Source: Daedaleopsis sinensis
Taxonomy: Eukaryota > Basidiomycota > Agaricomycetes > Polyporales > Polyporaceae
Direction: 5' to 3'
DNA: 64,000 nt
NCBI GenBank assembly: GCA_033807695.1
Contig: CM066300.1
Span: 4,402,001 to 4,466,000, forward strand
Below are positions 21,644 through 34,053 of this stretch, one piece after another; position 1 is the stretch's first letter; every line of letters begins with the position of its first letter. The notes beneath the pieces are model-generated. The model was not told the DNA's origin. It made no database searches and saw only the letters and a list, made by a program, of their open reading frames with translations. The position numbers were made by a program, and so were the translations under genes.

Positions 21644-24600
21644 ATGACTGCTGCGACAGCGGTCTCTCTCCCTGTAGATCCGTTTGTTACTCTATCAGAA
21701 TGCTGGAAGCTCTCAGACCTCGATATCTACGAAGAACGATGGAGAGTGGAAGACACAGAAGCATTGGCGTTGTTGAGACGCAGTTTTGCTCCTCCTCCCA
21801 GTGGCAAAGGAATAGCAGAGCGTCTTTGGCAGACCAATAGTGACGGTATGTCACAGCGCCGAACACTATCACATCACCCAATAACTGACAGGAGATACCA
21901 AAGATCACTACGAGTGCTTTTTACAGCACCGTGCTATGTCTCCAATTCTCAGCGCACAAGCGGTGCGCGAAACACCAAGACCAGGGAACCCCTTGTATGC
22001 AGCGATCGTACCTCGGGAATGCTCCAGTCTACTTCAAGGCTGCAGCATAGAACGCGTAGAGAACTCTACTCCGGCGGAGGCTCCGGTTAACGTCGATGAC
22101 GCTCTGTATGCCATTCCTCTCGCCTTGTGGTTTCGATGCTGAGACTGATATCACTCAGGGAGAACAAACTTGTGATTGACCCAGGGTTGCATGATAGTGT
22201 GCTAGCTCTCATACGCAAAATTCCCAACATGGCTGGCCGCACTACGAACGCTCCTCTACCCATGCCTATCGATGACTTCCTGCGAGCCGAGTCGCCAGCG
22301 GTAGACTTTCCTGTGCCTGAGGTGCTCCCGTTATTCCCTCGTGACCAACGACCGGGTCGCTACGTCGGACAGTCATCAGGGGCTGGTTCTTCCTTCGCTG
22401 CTTCCTTGGACGGTATCGCACATTCTCGCCGACCGTGGCTCTTTCCCGTTGACGTCAAAGAAGAGGACGAAGATGATATTGCCAACGAGAACCTCGTTCT
22501 GGTGGACGGGTGGCGTAAGTTGTTGCAGAATGTCAAGGATGACACTCTCAGTGAATGTGTGATGCAGATGCATTCAAGACTCCCTCGTCTCCTTTCACTC
22601 CTGGAACACCCTCTCTCGCGGATGCTTCTAGCGACATCGACGAGATGTTTCTCCCCTCGTCATCTGGCCCGTATCCGGGCGACGAATTCATGCCTATAGG
22701 TATGTTTTATCGAACGCGTTCGTCTTCGTTATCTCATCGGTCTCTGCTAATGTCTCTTTTAGAGGAGTACCAAATACCGAGAGCAGAGACACGGGGTAAT
22801 GGTAATGGCCGCCCAAAGCCTGTTGTTCTCAGTGATGGAGTAAGGTGTGTGCACTGATTACTTGCAAGCTCGGACACTTAAATGTATCTACTATACCAGT
22901 CTCTCAACATATCTGACGCCAATCCTTCGCACGGCTCAGCTCGAACCACGGATTATCCGCTCGCCCAATTCTCAACCTTCGTCTCCTCGCACCTCCATTA
23001 CAATGTCTATGCTCGGTCAACCACCCTCAGCGGTGGATGAGATGTCTACCGTCGACCTTGCCCATGCTTTGCGTAGACGAATGGACGACCATCCGAGTAG
23101 CGACGATACAATAGTGTTCGCCACGAAGGCTGTCGAACGAGCGTGTAATGAGGCTCTCGGGAGCCAGGACCCAATCAGTCTTGTCCTCGAAGAAAAGCTG
23201 GATGAAAAGGACAGCATGCTAATGGACGGTATGAACTCGCACATTGCTGACGGCGACGCTGATCTCACCTCCGCTCCATAGTACCGCTCATGCGTCCCCC
23301 GAACGAACATATTACGGAATTCCGGCTCCCTGCTCGATTGACAGACATACTCGCACCGGTTAAAGCACCCCATATCGTCGTCGAGCATGAAGGCTTTGGC
23401 TGTACCCCTTTCATGCCCCACCTCCGTTTTATCAAGAAGGTCAAAGGAGTGCAATCACTACAGATCGAGCTCAGCTGGATGTAAGTCATCTTGCCCATAA
23501 GCACAAAGCCTACCTCTGCCTTCTAACACAAAACAGTCCATTCAAATACGGGCCTACCGTACCCACCGACGAAGAGGTAGCAGATGTGGCCAACGATCCT
23601 AGTCCGGAACTGAGCAGAGCAATCGACTTGGCACAAGAAGAAATCACTGAGAGGCTCTCTACTCTTCTCGACGAATGCAAAAAACTCAACTCACAACCTG
23701 TGGCGGCTTACTCTGTCCCCTCGCACTCCGTCTGGCATGATGAAATGAAAATCAACTCATCAGAACAGAGCTCCTCGCACAACCTCGTTGATGCAAGCCT
23801 CATACTACCTCGCAGCGACTGTCGACGTCTGGCTGGTCTTGCTCCACTTGATTATCTCGACGACGATACTGGCAGTAGTGACAAAGAGAACGAGTTCGAC
23901 CCACTATCGGCGGATGCTCCTTCGGATGGAGGCTCAGTCTACGAACGCCCCATGAAGAAAGTGCGGTTCTACGATCTGGACAACGAGATACCAGCTGCAA
24001 GTCCGATGGGCTACGACTACAATGACGACTCTGGTGTCTTGTTCGTGGACGACGTGCAGGACATAACGCTTAGCGAAGCAGAACTAGACGAACGGAGCAC
24101 TAGCTCTTTTGTACAACTAGCATTCGATGCGGAAGGCTTCGACGGACCTATAGGAGACGGCGACCTATTTCCTGACATGCACTACGACGATTACGTCTTC
24201 GACATCCCACCGTCATCCAACCCTTTCGCGTTTTCGAGGATCGAGCTGGGCCATCCCAGTCCTTCCCCGACTGAAACACGAAACCGAGCTGCGCCGACTG
24301 ACTGGGCACTGTCGCAAGATACTATCACCGACAACACCAACGTGTCTCCTCGCAATCTTTCTGTAGTCCGCCGAGTTCCGTACGAGGATGCCGCTCTGAT
24401 CCATTTGCAACGTGCGCAAGATTACGCCACGCAGCAGCTCAACGCTGTCTCGCTGCTCACACGTCACCCGCATCCTGCTAGCAACACAGGAAGTGGCGAC
24501 GCTCGGGCTGACGACCCTTGCACCCGCGATTCTCGTAATCATTCCAAGGAATGCAATCCTCAGGCCGACGACGACGAACCGGGCGTGAATTTGCGACGCG

Positions 24601-25956
24601 CCGCCGCCGCCTCCCCCGTCTTCTCTGCTCGCCAATCTCTTGCGCAGTATCTTACATTCTGCGGGAAAGCCTCTCTGCTCTCGTACTCTGCTTCGAATTC
24701 GCAAGCTCAAATCGGAGAGCATCGCAACCCTCTGCCCGTATCCATGTCCGGCCCTGGTGGCGCATTGCCAGCATCTGCTTCTCTAGCTCTAGCTGTAACT
24801 GACTCCTCCTCCCGCGCTCCTCGGGACACGCCGACCGAGCTACTCGACGCGCACACGCTTGTTCTCCCAGACGACCACCCCTACATGTCACAGTCCGCGT
24901 TGCCGCCGCACACGGTGCACCGGTACATCGCATCCATGGACATAATTCAAAGACGGGCCCTCGTCCGTGCACTCGCCTCCCGCAGCGCTATCGACTGCGT
25001 CGAGCGTGAGCTCCTCGGCGAGAGCCCGCCTTCGCGCGCACACCCGCAAGCGGACGCGGACGTGGATGCACGGGCTGGGGACGTACACCTCATTCTGGAC
25101 TGCGAGACCGCGATGCTCTTCTTCGTGCTCGAGGCGCTCCCCGCGCGGGGCGACGCGCTCGCCGCGCTCTTGGCCCGGCTCTCCTGGCGGTACCCCCAGC
25201 TTCTGGTCGTCTTCGAGTGCTACCCGCCGTCCTGGGACTACAGCACCCCTGCTGCTGCTCGTGCTCGTGCTAACGCTGGCAGGCCGGCGGACTCCGCGAG
25301 CGCGTGGAGCCCCCCGGTCGTGCGCGCCGTCAAGAAGCTCAGGCGGGACCTCGCGATCGCGGAGGGCGTGCAGACGAAACGCGCGCAGACGGCGGTCGCG
25401 TATGCGTTCGCGCGCACAGTCGGGGAGGCGGCTGCGTACGCGCGCGCGTACGGCGATATGGCGCAGGCGCGAGATGCAACGGGGGGCGCGCTCTGGGGCG
25501 ACCGCCGCTGGCTCACGCATGAAGAGCGCGATGTGAGGCTGAAGCTTCGCCTGTGGCTGGTCGGTCCTCTGTGAGCAGTATGCTGACTGGAACGCGTGTG
25601 CTCTTGCACAGGGCGAGTACGACTTGTGCGGCGTCGATGGCATGAACCTCTTCGCCGCGTCCCTCCTGCTCTCGCAGACGACCCTTGAGGAACTCCTGGA
25701 GAAGCACCCGGACGACCGTCTATTGGAATTTGGGGAGCTGGTGGGGGTGGACCGGATTGTACGTTGCACATCCATGACGGTGTAGTCCGCACTGACATCC
25801 CGAACTCGCCGACCCACCAAGATGCGCTTCAACGCGGAGGTAGCACGACGGCTAGAGCTGATGCAACTCCCCCCTTCTTCACCTATCTATGTCGACACCT
25901 CGTCGTCGCTGAACTCCGTGCCTTACATTGGCGATAGCGAGATGGAGGCGTGGTGA
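21644..25956 (+). CDS. Large protein with possible XPF-like/HhH C-terminus (SHOC1/Zip2 candidate)
   Basis: I do not recognise this gene with certainty. Exons: 21644-21845, 21892-22105, 22159-22514, 22568-22699, 22763-22844, 22900-23228, 23282-23480, 23537-25532, 25612-25758 and 25822-25956. They are in exact phase and give 1,263 residues. The N-terminal two thirds are mostly acidic and Ser/Pro-rich with scattered conserved-looking blocks. From about residue 1,015 the pattern VHLILDC, a hydrophobic strand, then LLVVFECYPP resembles an inactive XPF/ERCC4-like nuclease fold. It is followed by GVDGMNLFAASLLL, which resembles a helix-hairpin-helix. That layout is known from SHOC1/Zip2, meiotic crossover proteins. 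The assignment is an inference. A long antisense frame (24888-25832) is a GC-rich shadow. The 5' end may be incomplete. Confidence 0.55.
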
Positions 25957-26257
25957 GCGCGCGCGCGCGAACTACATGTAGCACATGTAGGGCACATGTA
26001 GTACCAACTCGTTTCCATGCGTCCCGCACCACAATCAGACGATACCATTGTCAGCAATGCTGAACGATCCCCGCGAGACTCGTAAGATGGATCTGCTTCT
26101 TTTTGGTTTAACAAATGTTTTTACATCAGCGTCGCGGCACCACGACCGCATTACATTTCTTCGCCTGCAAGCAGCACACCATCCATGCCGGCTGGAAATG
26201 CATAATCACCCTCATTTCGCAATCCAAATGACGTGACGTCGACTCGACCCGTCTATA
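25957..26257. other. Convergent intergenic region
   Basis: This 301-bp stretch lies between two genes that converge on it. No gene was seen. A direct repeat of CACATGTAG-like units occurs near 25972-26002. Confidence 0.5.
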
Positions 26258-27546
26258 TCAGTTAATCTCGAGCTCCCAAAGCTCGTCGGAGCGCGAGTTG
26301 TCCGACAGAAGCCCGCCGAACATGACGACCTTGGACTCCCCATGCGGGTCGACCCACGACACGGGCGGGAACCACCCACGGCCCTCAGGGAAGTGGTCGT
26401 CATCCTCGCTCACGACATCGAGCTGCTGCCACGCCCACCCTGCCAAGACATCCTCGCCCGGCTCCTTGGAGAGCAGCCAGACGTCTTCCCAAAACGAGCC
26501 GGCGCCGGCGTGCCCGGCGCTGCTCGCGTCGCGCTCGCCGTGGTAGACCACCGCGACAGCGTTCGCAAGCTCCGGAAGGGGGGACTGGAAGGGCGCGAAA
26601 CCGTGCACGGAGCGGGGCCCAGGGCTCCCGTGCGCGGGGTCCGGGGTGGGCAGGACGGTGGCCCATCTGTCCTCGGAGACGACGTAGACGTCGAGCTCGC
26701 CGGCCGCGGGCAGCTCGTGGCCGCAGAAACCTGTAAGTATGCGGGATGGATTGTGAGCGCTAGCGTGCGAGGAACGGTGATGTCACGACATCATGAGCGG
26801 ACGACGGACCTCCGTAGCGGAGGAGGACGGTGGTGTCCTCCGCGAAAGTCGCTGCGACTAGCGCAGTGCCGCCGCGGGCGGGTTCGGGGGCGGAGGCAAG
26901 GGTCTTCCATTGCTTGTCTTGGATGCTGAACGCATGCAGCGTGCTCAGACGGCCGCTCTCGGGGCATCCGGCGTGCACGTAGATATGGCCCTGCTTGCCC
27001 TGAGCCAGGGATTGCGCGAGAGAGAATTCTGGGACGTACCCCGTGTGCGACAGCGGTGTGGTAACTCCTGGAAACGGGTGCTTCGTCTTCATTCACCGCC
27101 GATATCCTCTCCCAACGCACGGATTGCAGAGGACCCTGCGCAGAATGGACCGTCGCCTTCCATACGCCTGCCTGATGTGAATCCAGCGGGGACATGTCCA
27201 CCCCTCCCCGCCCTCCCCATAGATACAGGGAGCCTCCATGCCAGATGGTGGTTGCACCGACGCGAGGTACTGGAATGGTCTTACCGGGCTCGGCGTCTTC
27301 GGCTAGATGCTTGGTGTCCGGCGTGAGCATGCGCCATCCCTGCGAGAGCAAGCTCTTCGCGAGGTCGAAGACGTGAAGAGAGCCTATGGGTGTACCATCT
27401 TGCCTGGCGCCAGAGTCGATGGGTTCGCGCGGCTTAAGCTCTCCGCCATAGACGAGGACGATGCCGGACTCTGTGACGGCGATACAATGTGAAGAACGGG
27501 CGAGGAAGGGCGTTTTAGAGAGCGAGAACCAGTGCGCCTGAGGCAT
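26258..27546 (-). CDS. Kelch-repeat protein
   Basis: This is a predicted beta-propeller of 389 residues. Exons in transcription order: 27546-27040, 26999-26810 and 26730-26258, with introns of 40 and 79 nt in exact phase. Kelch signatures recur: double glycine after hydrophobic strands (LVYGG, LYLWGG, VVMFGG, LLRYGG), followed by spaced Tyr and Trp residues (W..I...., SYHTAVAHG). About six blades can be counted. There is no signal peptide, BTB or F-box domain, so it is a stand-alone propeller. Such proteins act as scaffolds or ubiquitin-ligase adaptors, but no partner can be named. It is divergent from the FAD monooxygenase at 28529. Confidence 0.8.
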
Positions 27547-28528
27547 TGTGAGAGAGATTCAGATGGTAGGAAGGTGAGAGAGACAGGGACAGATGAAGGG
27601 GGTGAGAGCCTTAGATACGGTGGGAGCTGCGTACTACATGGCAGTGTACATGGACAGTGACTACCAATATCACCCGTGATGGCGTTGGCAGTGTTTCTGG
27701 AGAGCCCTGACACGATGACGAGAGCATCACATAGTACTAGTTTTCTTCGGACGAGAGCAAGAAACAGACTCAGGTACTCGCAGACGAGAATATCGAAACG
27801 CTAGCGGTCATTTCGTCAATTTCATGGCTGTGTCCTTTGTTTGGCTATGTTAGGATCCGAAGCTACTGCCTGCTAAATCCGGTAATCGCATGGTAACTTT
27901 CGCAAACGCCAAACCCTCAAGGTGGCTGCAGTTCGACCATGATCGTCACCCCATCCATCCTAGATCTGACCTGAACCAGTTTCAAAACATCTATCTCATG
28001 ACCGTAGCACAGAAGCCATCGAACAGCGTAGCTGCTGCCAGTTGGATACAACTTCCCGTCAGTGCCTGAGGTGGAACAACATACTACTTACAGGGTAGCT
28101 ACGTTAACATATGTGGACTGAGGGCAACTCCTTACGGTCCTGGTTAGCTGACCAGCACAACATCCGTCGATGATTGTGATTGGTACGCCCGCAGACACGA
28201 ATGGCTGATCTACCAACTCAATTGGGGTTCCACACTATAGCAGCCGGCTTTGCAAGACGGCACTCTCAATCCGAATCTGAAGGGGTCTGGAAAGCCGGCA
28301 ATGACGCGTACAACTGGCATGGCACGTCTTCTCAGTGAGCTGGAGTCATTCGCTGCTCATATATAATCTGATATCCAGACGAGATGGACGACACTGTGCA
28401 AGCGACCCTACGATCGGAGCAGCAGTGGTATTCCTTGCGCTACTTCTCCCGGCTCCGTGTGCAAACTGGACTGATATTGCCCGTGCCATTTCCAGGAGAC
28501 AAACGTTTCTTACCTACACACATCGAAA
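27547..28528. other. Divergent intergenic region
   Basis: This 982-bp region separates the Kelch gene and the second FAD monooxygenase, which are transcribed away from each other. No gene or RNA was recognised. Confidence 0.5.
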
Positions 28529-30454
28529 ATGTCCCAGGCAACGAGCAAGAATTTCCAGGTAGCGATTATCGGCGGGGGAGTGTGCGGCCTAGCGTGCGCG
28601 GTAGCGTTGCAAGATGCCGGAATCGCCGTCGAAGTATTCGAAGCTGCGGTGCGCATCATCGACGTCCCTTCCCTTCGCACTCGCCCTTCCCGCCGCCCTC
28701 TCTCATGCTAACCCCGCGCTTCTAGGCTGCCTTTGGGGAAATCGGCGCCGGGATCGGATTGGGTCCGTTCCCCGCCTTCTCGCGACCCTGGGTGTTTGCG
28801 TGCTGACCGTTTTGCGGACGCCCCCCTTCACAGGTCCCAATGCTGTGCGCGCACTCAAAGCCATGGGGCTTCTCGACGCAGTCCTTCAGAAACTCCCACC
28901 CGCTAACCTGAGCTCGAAGGGGTTCCTGTTCTACACGGGTGTGGGCGCGCACGAGCTCGTCTACGACGTACGTTCGCATCCCGCCCCGTCGGTGGCATCC
29001 CCAAGCGCGAGCCCGGGCTCACCTTCATCCTGCCCCGCAGTACCCCCCGGCACCAGAAGACACGAGCATCAGCATGCACCGGTGAGCATCTCGCCGCCCA
29101 TTCAGTGTCGCACGCACTTCCGGGCTTCTGTGTAACCACGCGCACTCGCACTCGCACTCACGCACCTCGGGCCCATCTTCGCACAGCGCGGACTTCCTCG
29201 ACGCACTCGTGGGGCGTGTGGACTCCCAACGGGCACACTTCAACAAACGCTGCACCTCAATCTCGGAACATCCCATCAAGCCTTCGCGCCTCGTGGTGCA
29301 CTTCGCGGACGGAAGCACGCACGAGACAGACGTCGTGCTCGGTGCGGACGGGATCAAGAGCGCGGTCCGCCGCTTCGTCATGGACGGCAGCGCCACGGCG
29401 GCTCCGGCCACGACGGCGGGAACGGACAAGCGCGTCGCGTTCAGCAGCACTGCTGCGTATCGCGGCTTGATCCCTTACGCCGCGCTCAAGGCCGCGGGCT
29501 TCACGACGCCGCTGACGAACCGACCGGCACGCTTCATGGGCCCGAGCAAGGTGTGTGGCATAGGCTGCGGGCTGAGAACCGTGGTCGGGAGACTAGTTCT
29601 GACGGTGCATGTTTCGCACCTATGCTGGACGGGCGCAGCACATCATCGTGGTTCCCATCAAGAACGGGGAAAGGAAATCGTGCGTCCCGCTTCCCATGAC
29701 GCCCCGCTCGCCGCCCGGCTTCGCAGGGCGCCCCACCCGCCAGCGCTGATTCCCCGCCTTCCTGCAGATCAACGTCGCCGCGTTCTCCGCCCGATACGAC
29801 GTTCCCATCGGCTCGCAGAAGCTGCCCGATGGCGCGCCCTGGGTCGACGAGATTTCCCGCGAGGACCTGCAGAAGGAGTTCGAGGGGTGGGGGCCGGACG
29901 TCGCGACCCTTCTCCGCTTCATGCCGGAGAAGACGATCCGGTGGTCGGTCCACGTCGTGCACCCCCCTCTCGAGAGCTACGCTAGAGGTCGCGTTGCCTT
30001 GCTCGGAGACGCGGTGCGTGCGCACTAGAGTCGACGCCATGTCCTTGAGCAGTACTGACCTTTCTCGTTCAGGCGCATGCCATGCTGCCCCCATCTCGGA
30101 GCAGGTGCCGGACAAGGTATCGAGGATGCCTTCCTCCTTGTTCGGCTCTTGACTCACCCGAGGACCACCATCGAGGACATCCCGGTATGCAACTCATGCT
30201 TGCATTGATGTAGGACGAAGCTGACAGGACTGTGACCGTCTCAGGCAATGTTTACGGCCGATTCTCGAATCCGCCAACCTAGATCGCAGATGGTCTGGGA
30301 TACCAGCTACCGCGCGGGCAGCACGTACGATTACCACGGACCGAGCGGTGCAACTCCAGATGGTTTGTGCAAGGACCTGGAAGACCTCTGGAAGCCTGTG
30401 TGGCGATACGACGTCGAAGGGGATTTGAATGCTGCATTGGCAACCCTTGGATAG
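28529..30454 (+). CDS. FAD-dependent monooxygenase (salicylate-hydroxylase-like), with an apparent frameshift
   Basis: This is a second class A flavoprotein monooxygenase. Exons: 28529-28648, 28726-28762, 28834-28967, 29041-29081, 29187-29550, 29639-29683, 29768-30013, 30073-30184 and 30245-30454. The N-terminal Rossmann motif is IIGGGVCGLACAVAL, later motifs are GADGIKSAVR and LLGDA, and the C-terminus is family-like (about 435 residues). In exon 8 the run of five C bases after AHAMLP shifts the frame: HLGAGAGQGIEDAFLL continues one base out of phase. With four C bases the exon is exactly 37 codons and joins the next in phase. It is either a real null allele or a sequencing/assembly error. 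The donor of the 45-nt exon (29683) is weak. It is not a close duplicate of the gene at 7575-11177. Confidence 0.75.
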
Positions 30455-30654
30455 ACTTACAGGATATACCCGTGCACTCGTACTCGACACAACGAGGTCT
30501 TCACGGATCCCACACGAGTACGTCTGATACAATGGACATATCATTGCGCAGTATGATTCAGTACTTAGTATGGTAGGCTGGAGAGAGAGGAATATAGTAC
30601 ACGTGCACGTACGACGCATATAGCCATACATCATAAGAACAGACAAAGCCAGGC

Positions 30655-31141
<487 letters not shown>

Positions 31142-31397
31142 GTTGTGAGAGTGTTGTGGGAGGGTGAGTGTAGGAGATGTGTGTGGAGGACACCGCAAAG
31201 ACGGTGGCTCAGAGGAGAGAAGGTGGTGGTTGCAGGATAAGACGCGTCGAACGCGTTCCGTTGACTGTAAACCCCGCGCGTTTGCACTTGTTTGGTGGAT
31301 CACGTGGTACGTGGAAGCGCCGTCACTCAGAATCAAACGCCGGCCAGTGTGAGAGCCACGACCGTGACCGAGGTGTCGGTGAGGCTCACTGGTCGCA
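31142..31397. promoter_or_regulatory. Shared divergent promoter of histone H4 and thioredoxin with two MluI cell-cycle boxes
   Basis: The 256 bp between the two start codons contain ACGCGT at 31242-31247 and 31251-31256, only nine bases apart. This suits S-phase induction of H4 by an MBF-type factor. A CACGTG E-box lies near 31298. Whether the thioredoxin responds to the same sites is unknown. Confidence 0.5.
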
Positions 31398-32206
31398 ATG
31401 CTCCTCCGTACTCTCACTCGGCCTGCTGTCATCTCTCGTCACTTTCCACGAAACGTGTCAGTGCTAACGAGAGCTATGTCAACTATCACGCACGTCGAGA
31501 ACACCGCTCAGCTCGATGGCATCCTCTCGAAGTCGAAGGACAAGCTCTCGGTAAGCAGCCGTGTTCATGGGACGCATATAACTCATGCTTAGTGAGCTCA
31601 AAGGTCATTGATTTCCATGCCTCATGGTATGAGGGTCTTCATTGAATTGTGGACCGTGCTCTGAAGGCTTGAAGGTGTGGTCCTTGCCATATGATTGCCC
31701 CGACCTTCGAGGCATTGTCGAAGCAGTATCCCAAGGTCAATTTCATAAAATGTGACGTAGACCAAGCAAAGGATGTCGCAGCTCAGTATCGTGTCACCGC
31801 TATGTATGTCCCTCTATCTTCATGCCAAGTCACCGCGGAATTCAATCCAACCAACGTCGAATCTCAGGCCTACCTTCGTGTTTCTGAAAGGCCCTGCCGA
31901 GGTGGACCGAGTCCGAGGTGCCAACAAGGCGTGAGTCATGCATGCATGCCGATGAATGCGGATGGTATCTATCGCTGACCTTGGCAACTCGTTGTGCTTA
32001 GAGCTTTGGAAGACGTATTGCGCCGTCATGCTTCCGGTGGCTCCGGCTCTTCAGGTTCATTCATCGGCAAGGGTCAGACTCTTGGCGGCGGCTCTACTAC
32101 GTCTGGCGCAGGAGGAGGTGTTGCCGCTTTCCAAGCACTCGATCCCCAGGTCAAGGTTCTGCTCTGCCTGCTCGGCGGTTACATGGTCTTCTGGTACCTG
32201 AGTTGA
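31398..32206 (+). CDS. Thioredoxin with N-terminal presequence and C-terminal membrane tail
   Basis: This is a disulfide reductase. Exons: 31398-31550, 31604-31626, 31675-31803, 31868-31930 and 32002-32206, giving 190 residues. The active site WCGPC is split by the intron after the 23-nt second exon. The thioredoxin fold continues through KCDVDQAKDVAAQYRVTAMP. The first 26 residues (MLLRTLTRPAVISRHF...) are basic and amphipathic, like a mitochondrial presequence. A second in-frame Met (31476) would yield the bare thioredoxin domain. After the domain comes a Gly/Ser-rich linker (GGSGSSGSFIGKG) and a hydrophobic end (VLLCLLGGYMVFWYLS) with no charged residues after it, typical of a tail anchor. 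An organelle-membrane thioredoxin is inferred; its partner is unknown. Confidence 0.85.
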
Positions 32207-34053
32207 GTGAGTAGATCATCCAACCTCCCACACACCTTTCAGTCGTTCTTTCTGACGTGAGATATGTCGATATTGTACTTGTAGAGATTACTGCCTCTTG
32301 CGCAATGGCACCGGTTTAGTGATCTGAAGTGTGTACCTCGATAGTCCAGAATAACGTGTGAATATGGACAGAGCGGCTTCGAAGGCGTCCGACTCCTAGT
32401 ATCAGGGGCGGTTTGTCATCCTTTTCTCCACCACAGCGTGGCTTGGAATCTGAATACCGGCGATAGGTGGTTGAAGAATTCGGTCCTGTGTAGGTCGTTA
32501 TCTGGTTATTGTGAATGTCATGCGATAAGAGCGCTGACCTCGTGCAGTTCCCGCTCGACCATCGCGGCCTTCGACGCTCAAGTCCTCGAGCGTGCCGCTG
32601 CGTTAATGTCTTTCTGAAATAGGCTAGCGAGGGCGCCGCCGGACACCAGCTTGCGTATGACCGGCCCTCGTCGCTTATATCGCAAATCTCATACAATCTG
32701 AGACAGGAACCTTGCGGTCAGCTTGACGACATGCACTGGGAAAGTCACGATTGAGGATTCGCAGTCGAAAAGCACATGAAGACTTTGGGTGCACAGACAG
32801 ATCGATGACATTAATGACCACTCGGGATCGTGATTTAACCGGTGGCGCTAATTGTGGCTGTTCAGTACTGAGAAGTACGTTGTCGTTACCATTTTGAGCT
32901 TTTACACCGGCTTCTATCACACTGACACACCGCTTCCTGTGCTTGCACACCCTGTTGCTATCTGCTGCAGCGCTACAGCCTGATCTACGGGATTTTCGAT
33001 ACACTCCCGTCGACGCATTGGCATCCATCGATATCCGCTGGCCAAAAGGACAGCTATGGCTTGCTGTCCTGGACCCTGTGGCGAAGGCTGGCCAGAATGA
33101 CACTCATCGCTTGGTGTCCGTCAATCGCCCCGAAAGTTGGACCCGACACGCCGGGAAAGGGACACCGAAGAAAGTCTTGGCAGCAGTAGTTAATCCACTA
33201 CAGCGTGGTATTCTCTCGACACGAGTTGACAGGGCTCTCAACGGTCCCCACCGGTGAAGGTGCGCGTACCTGCGCTCGCCATTCGCCGTGGGGGCCGATG
33301 TAGCCGCTACATGGCGACTTTCCCGCACGATCATTGGACCACACGCCATCCTCTCGTAGGCGATGGATGCCGCAGGCGATTACCATCCGTTCCCTCGGCT
33401 CTTGAAGCGAAAGGACCGAATTGCTGCGGTATGAGCGCTCGCCTGGTATAATCCCCGTTTAGTCACTGAAAGCTGCGCTAGAGATCATATCTTCGCAGGA
33501 AACAGTCATCATAGAATCCAAATCTCAACAATCACAACGGCAACAAACAACACCCAACCCGGAGATCTAGAGCGATAAGTCTCGCAGGAGGCCTATTGCG
33601 TGCGATCGTTGTCCGACCGCTCGCGTGTAGAATGGGCCCCGCTAGCTACCGAAGGTTGCAGCTTCTGCCACCGCAACGGAATTGTCTCAAACACACACGC
33701 TCAGCGCGCCATCCTCATGCGGCAGCGAGTCGTCCGTCCTCGTGCGTTCTCCCCCACCGTGCTTTCCCCCACCTTATCTCCGGACTAGTTCAGAGAACAC
33801 CGGTGCCCGGTTGTTGATGTCGTCAGACCCTCGATGCCAATCCTCATGAGCGCCCAAGATTCGTGATTCCATTGCTAGAAAGACCGCGCTCACGCTTAAG
33901 CCCGTACCGTGTATAATTCATGCAGTCCAGGACATTTGGTCGCGCTAACGTCGCGGTTGCCCTTCATAAGCCGCAGCCGCTACATCCCCTCCTCTCCTCA
34001 ACCCTCCCAGAGGCTCCTACCCCCGCTCGGGCTCACTCCTCCGCATCGGCGCC
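32207..34053. other. Long intergenic region upstream of the NRPS-like gene
   Basis: No gene was recognised in these 1.85 kb. Open frames at 32675-33103 (minus) and 32943-33257 (plus) overlap each other and show no family pattern. Confidence 0.45.

Noticed and set aside
24888..25832. 314-codon minus-strand open frame
   Set aside because: It is a GC-rich shadow of the SHOC1-like coding sequence. The plus frame has exact exon phases and the minus frame has no motif.
7575..30454. A secondary-metabolite cluster of permeases and FAD monooxygenases
   Set aside because: The genes between them are housekeeping or genome-maintenance genes, and both monooxygenases look broken. No backbone enzyme is close to them.
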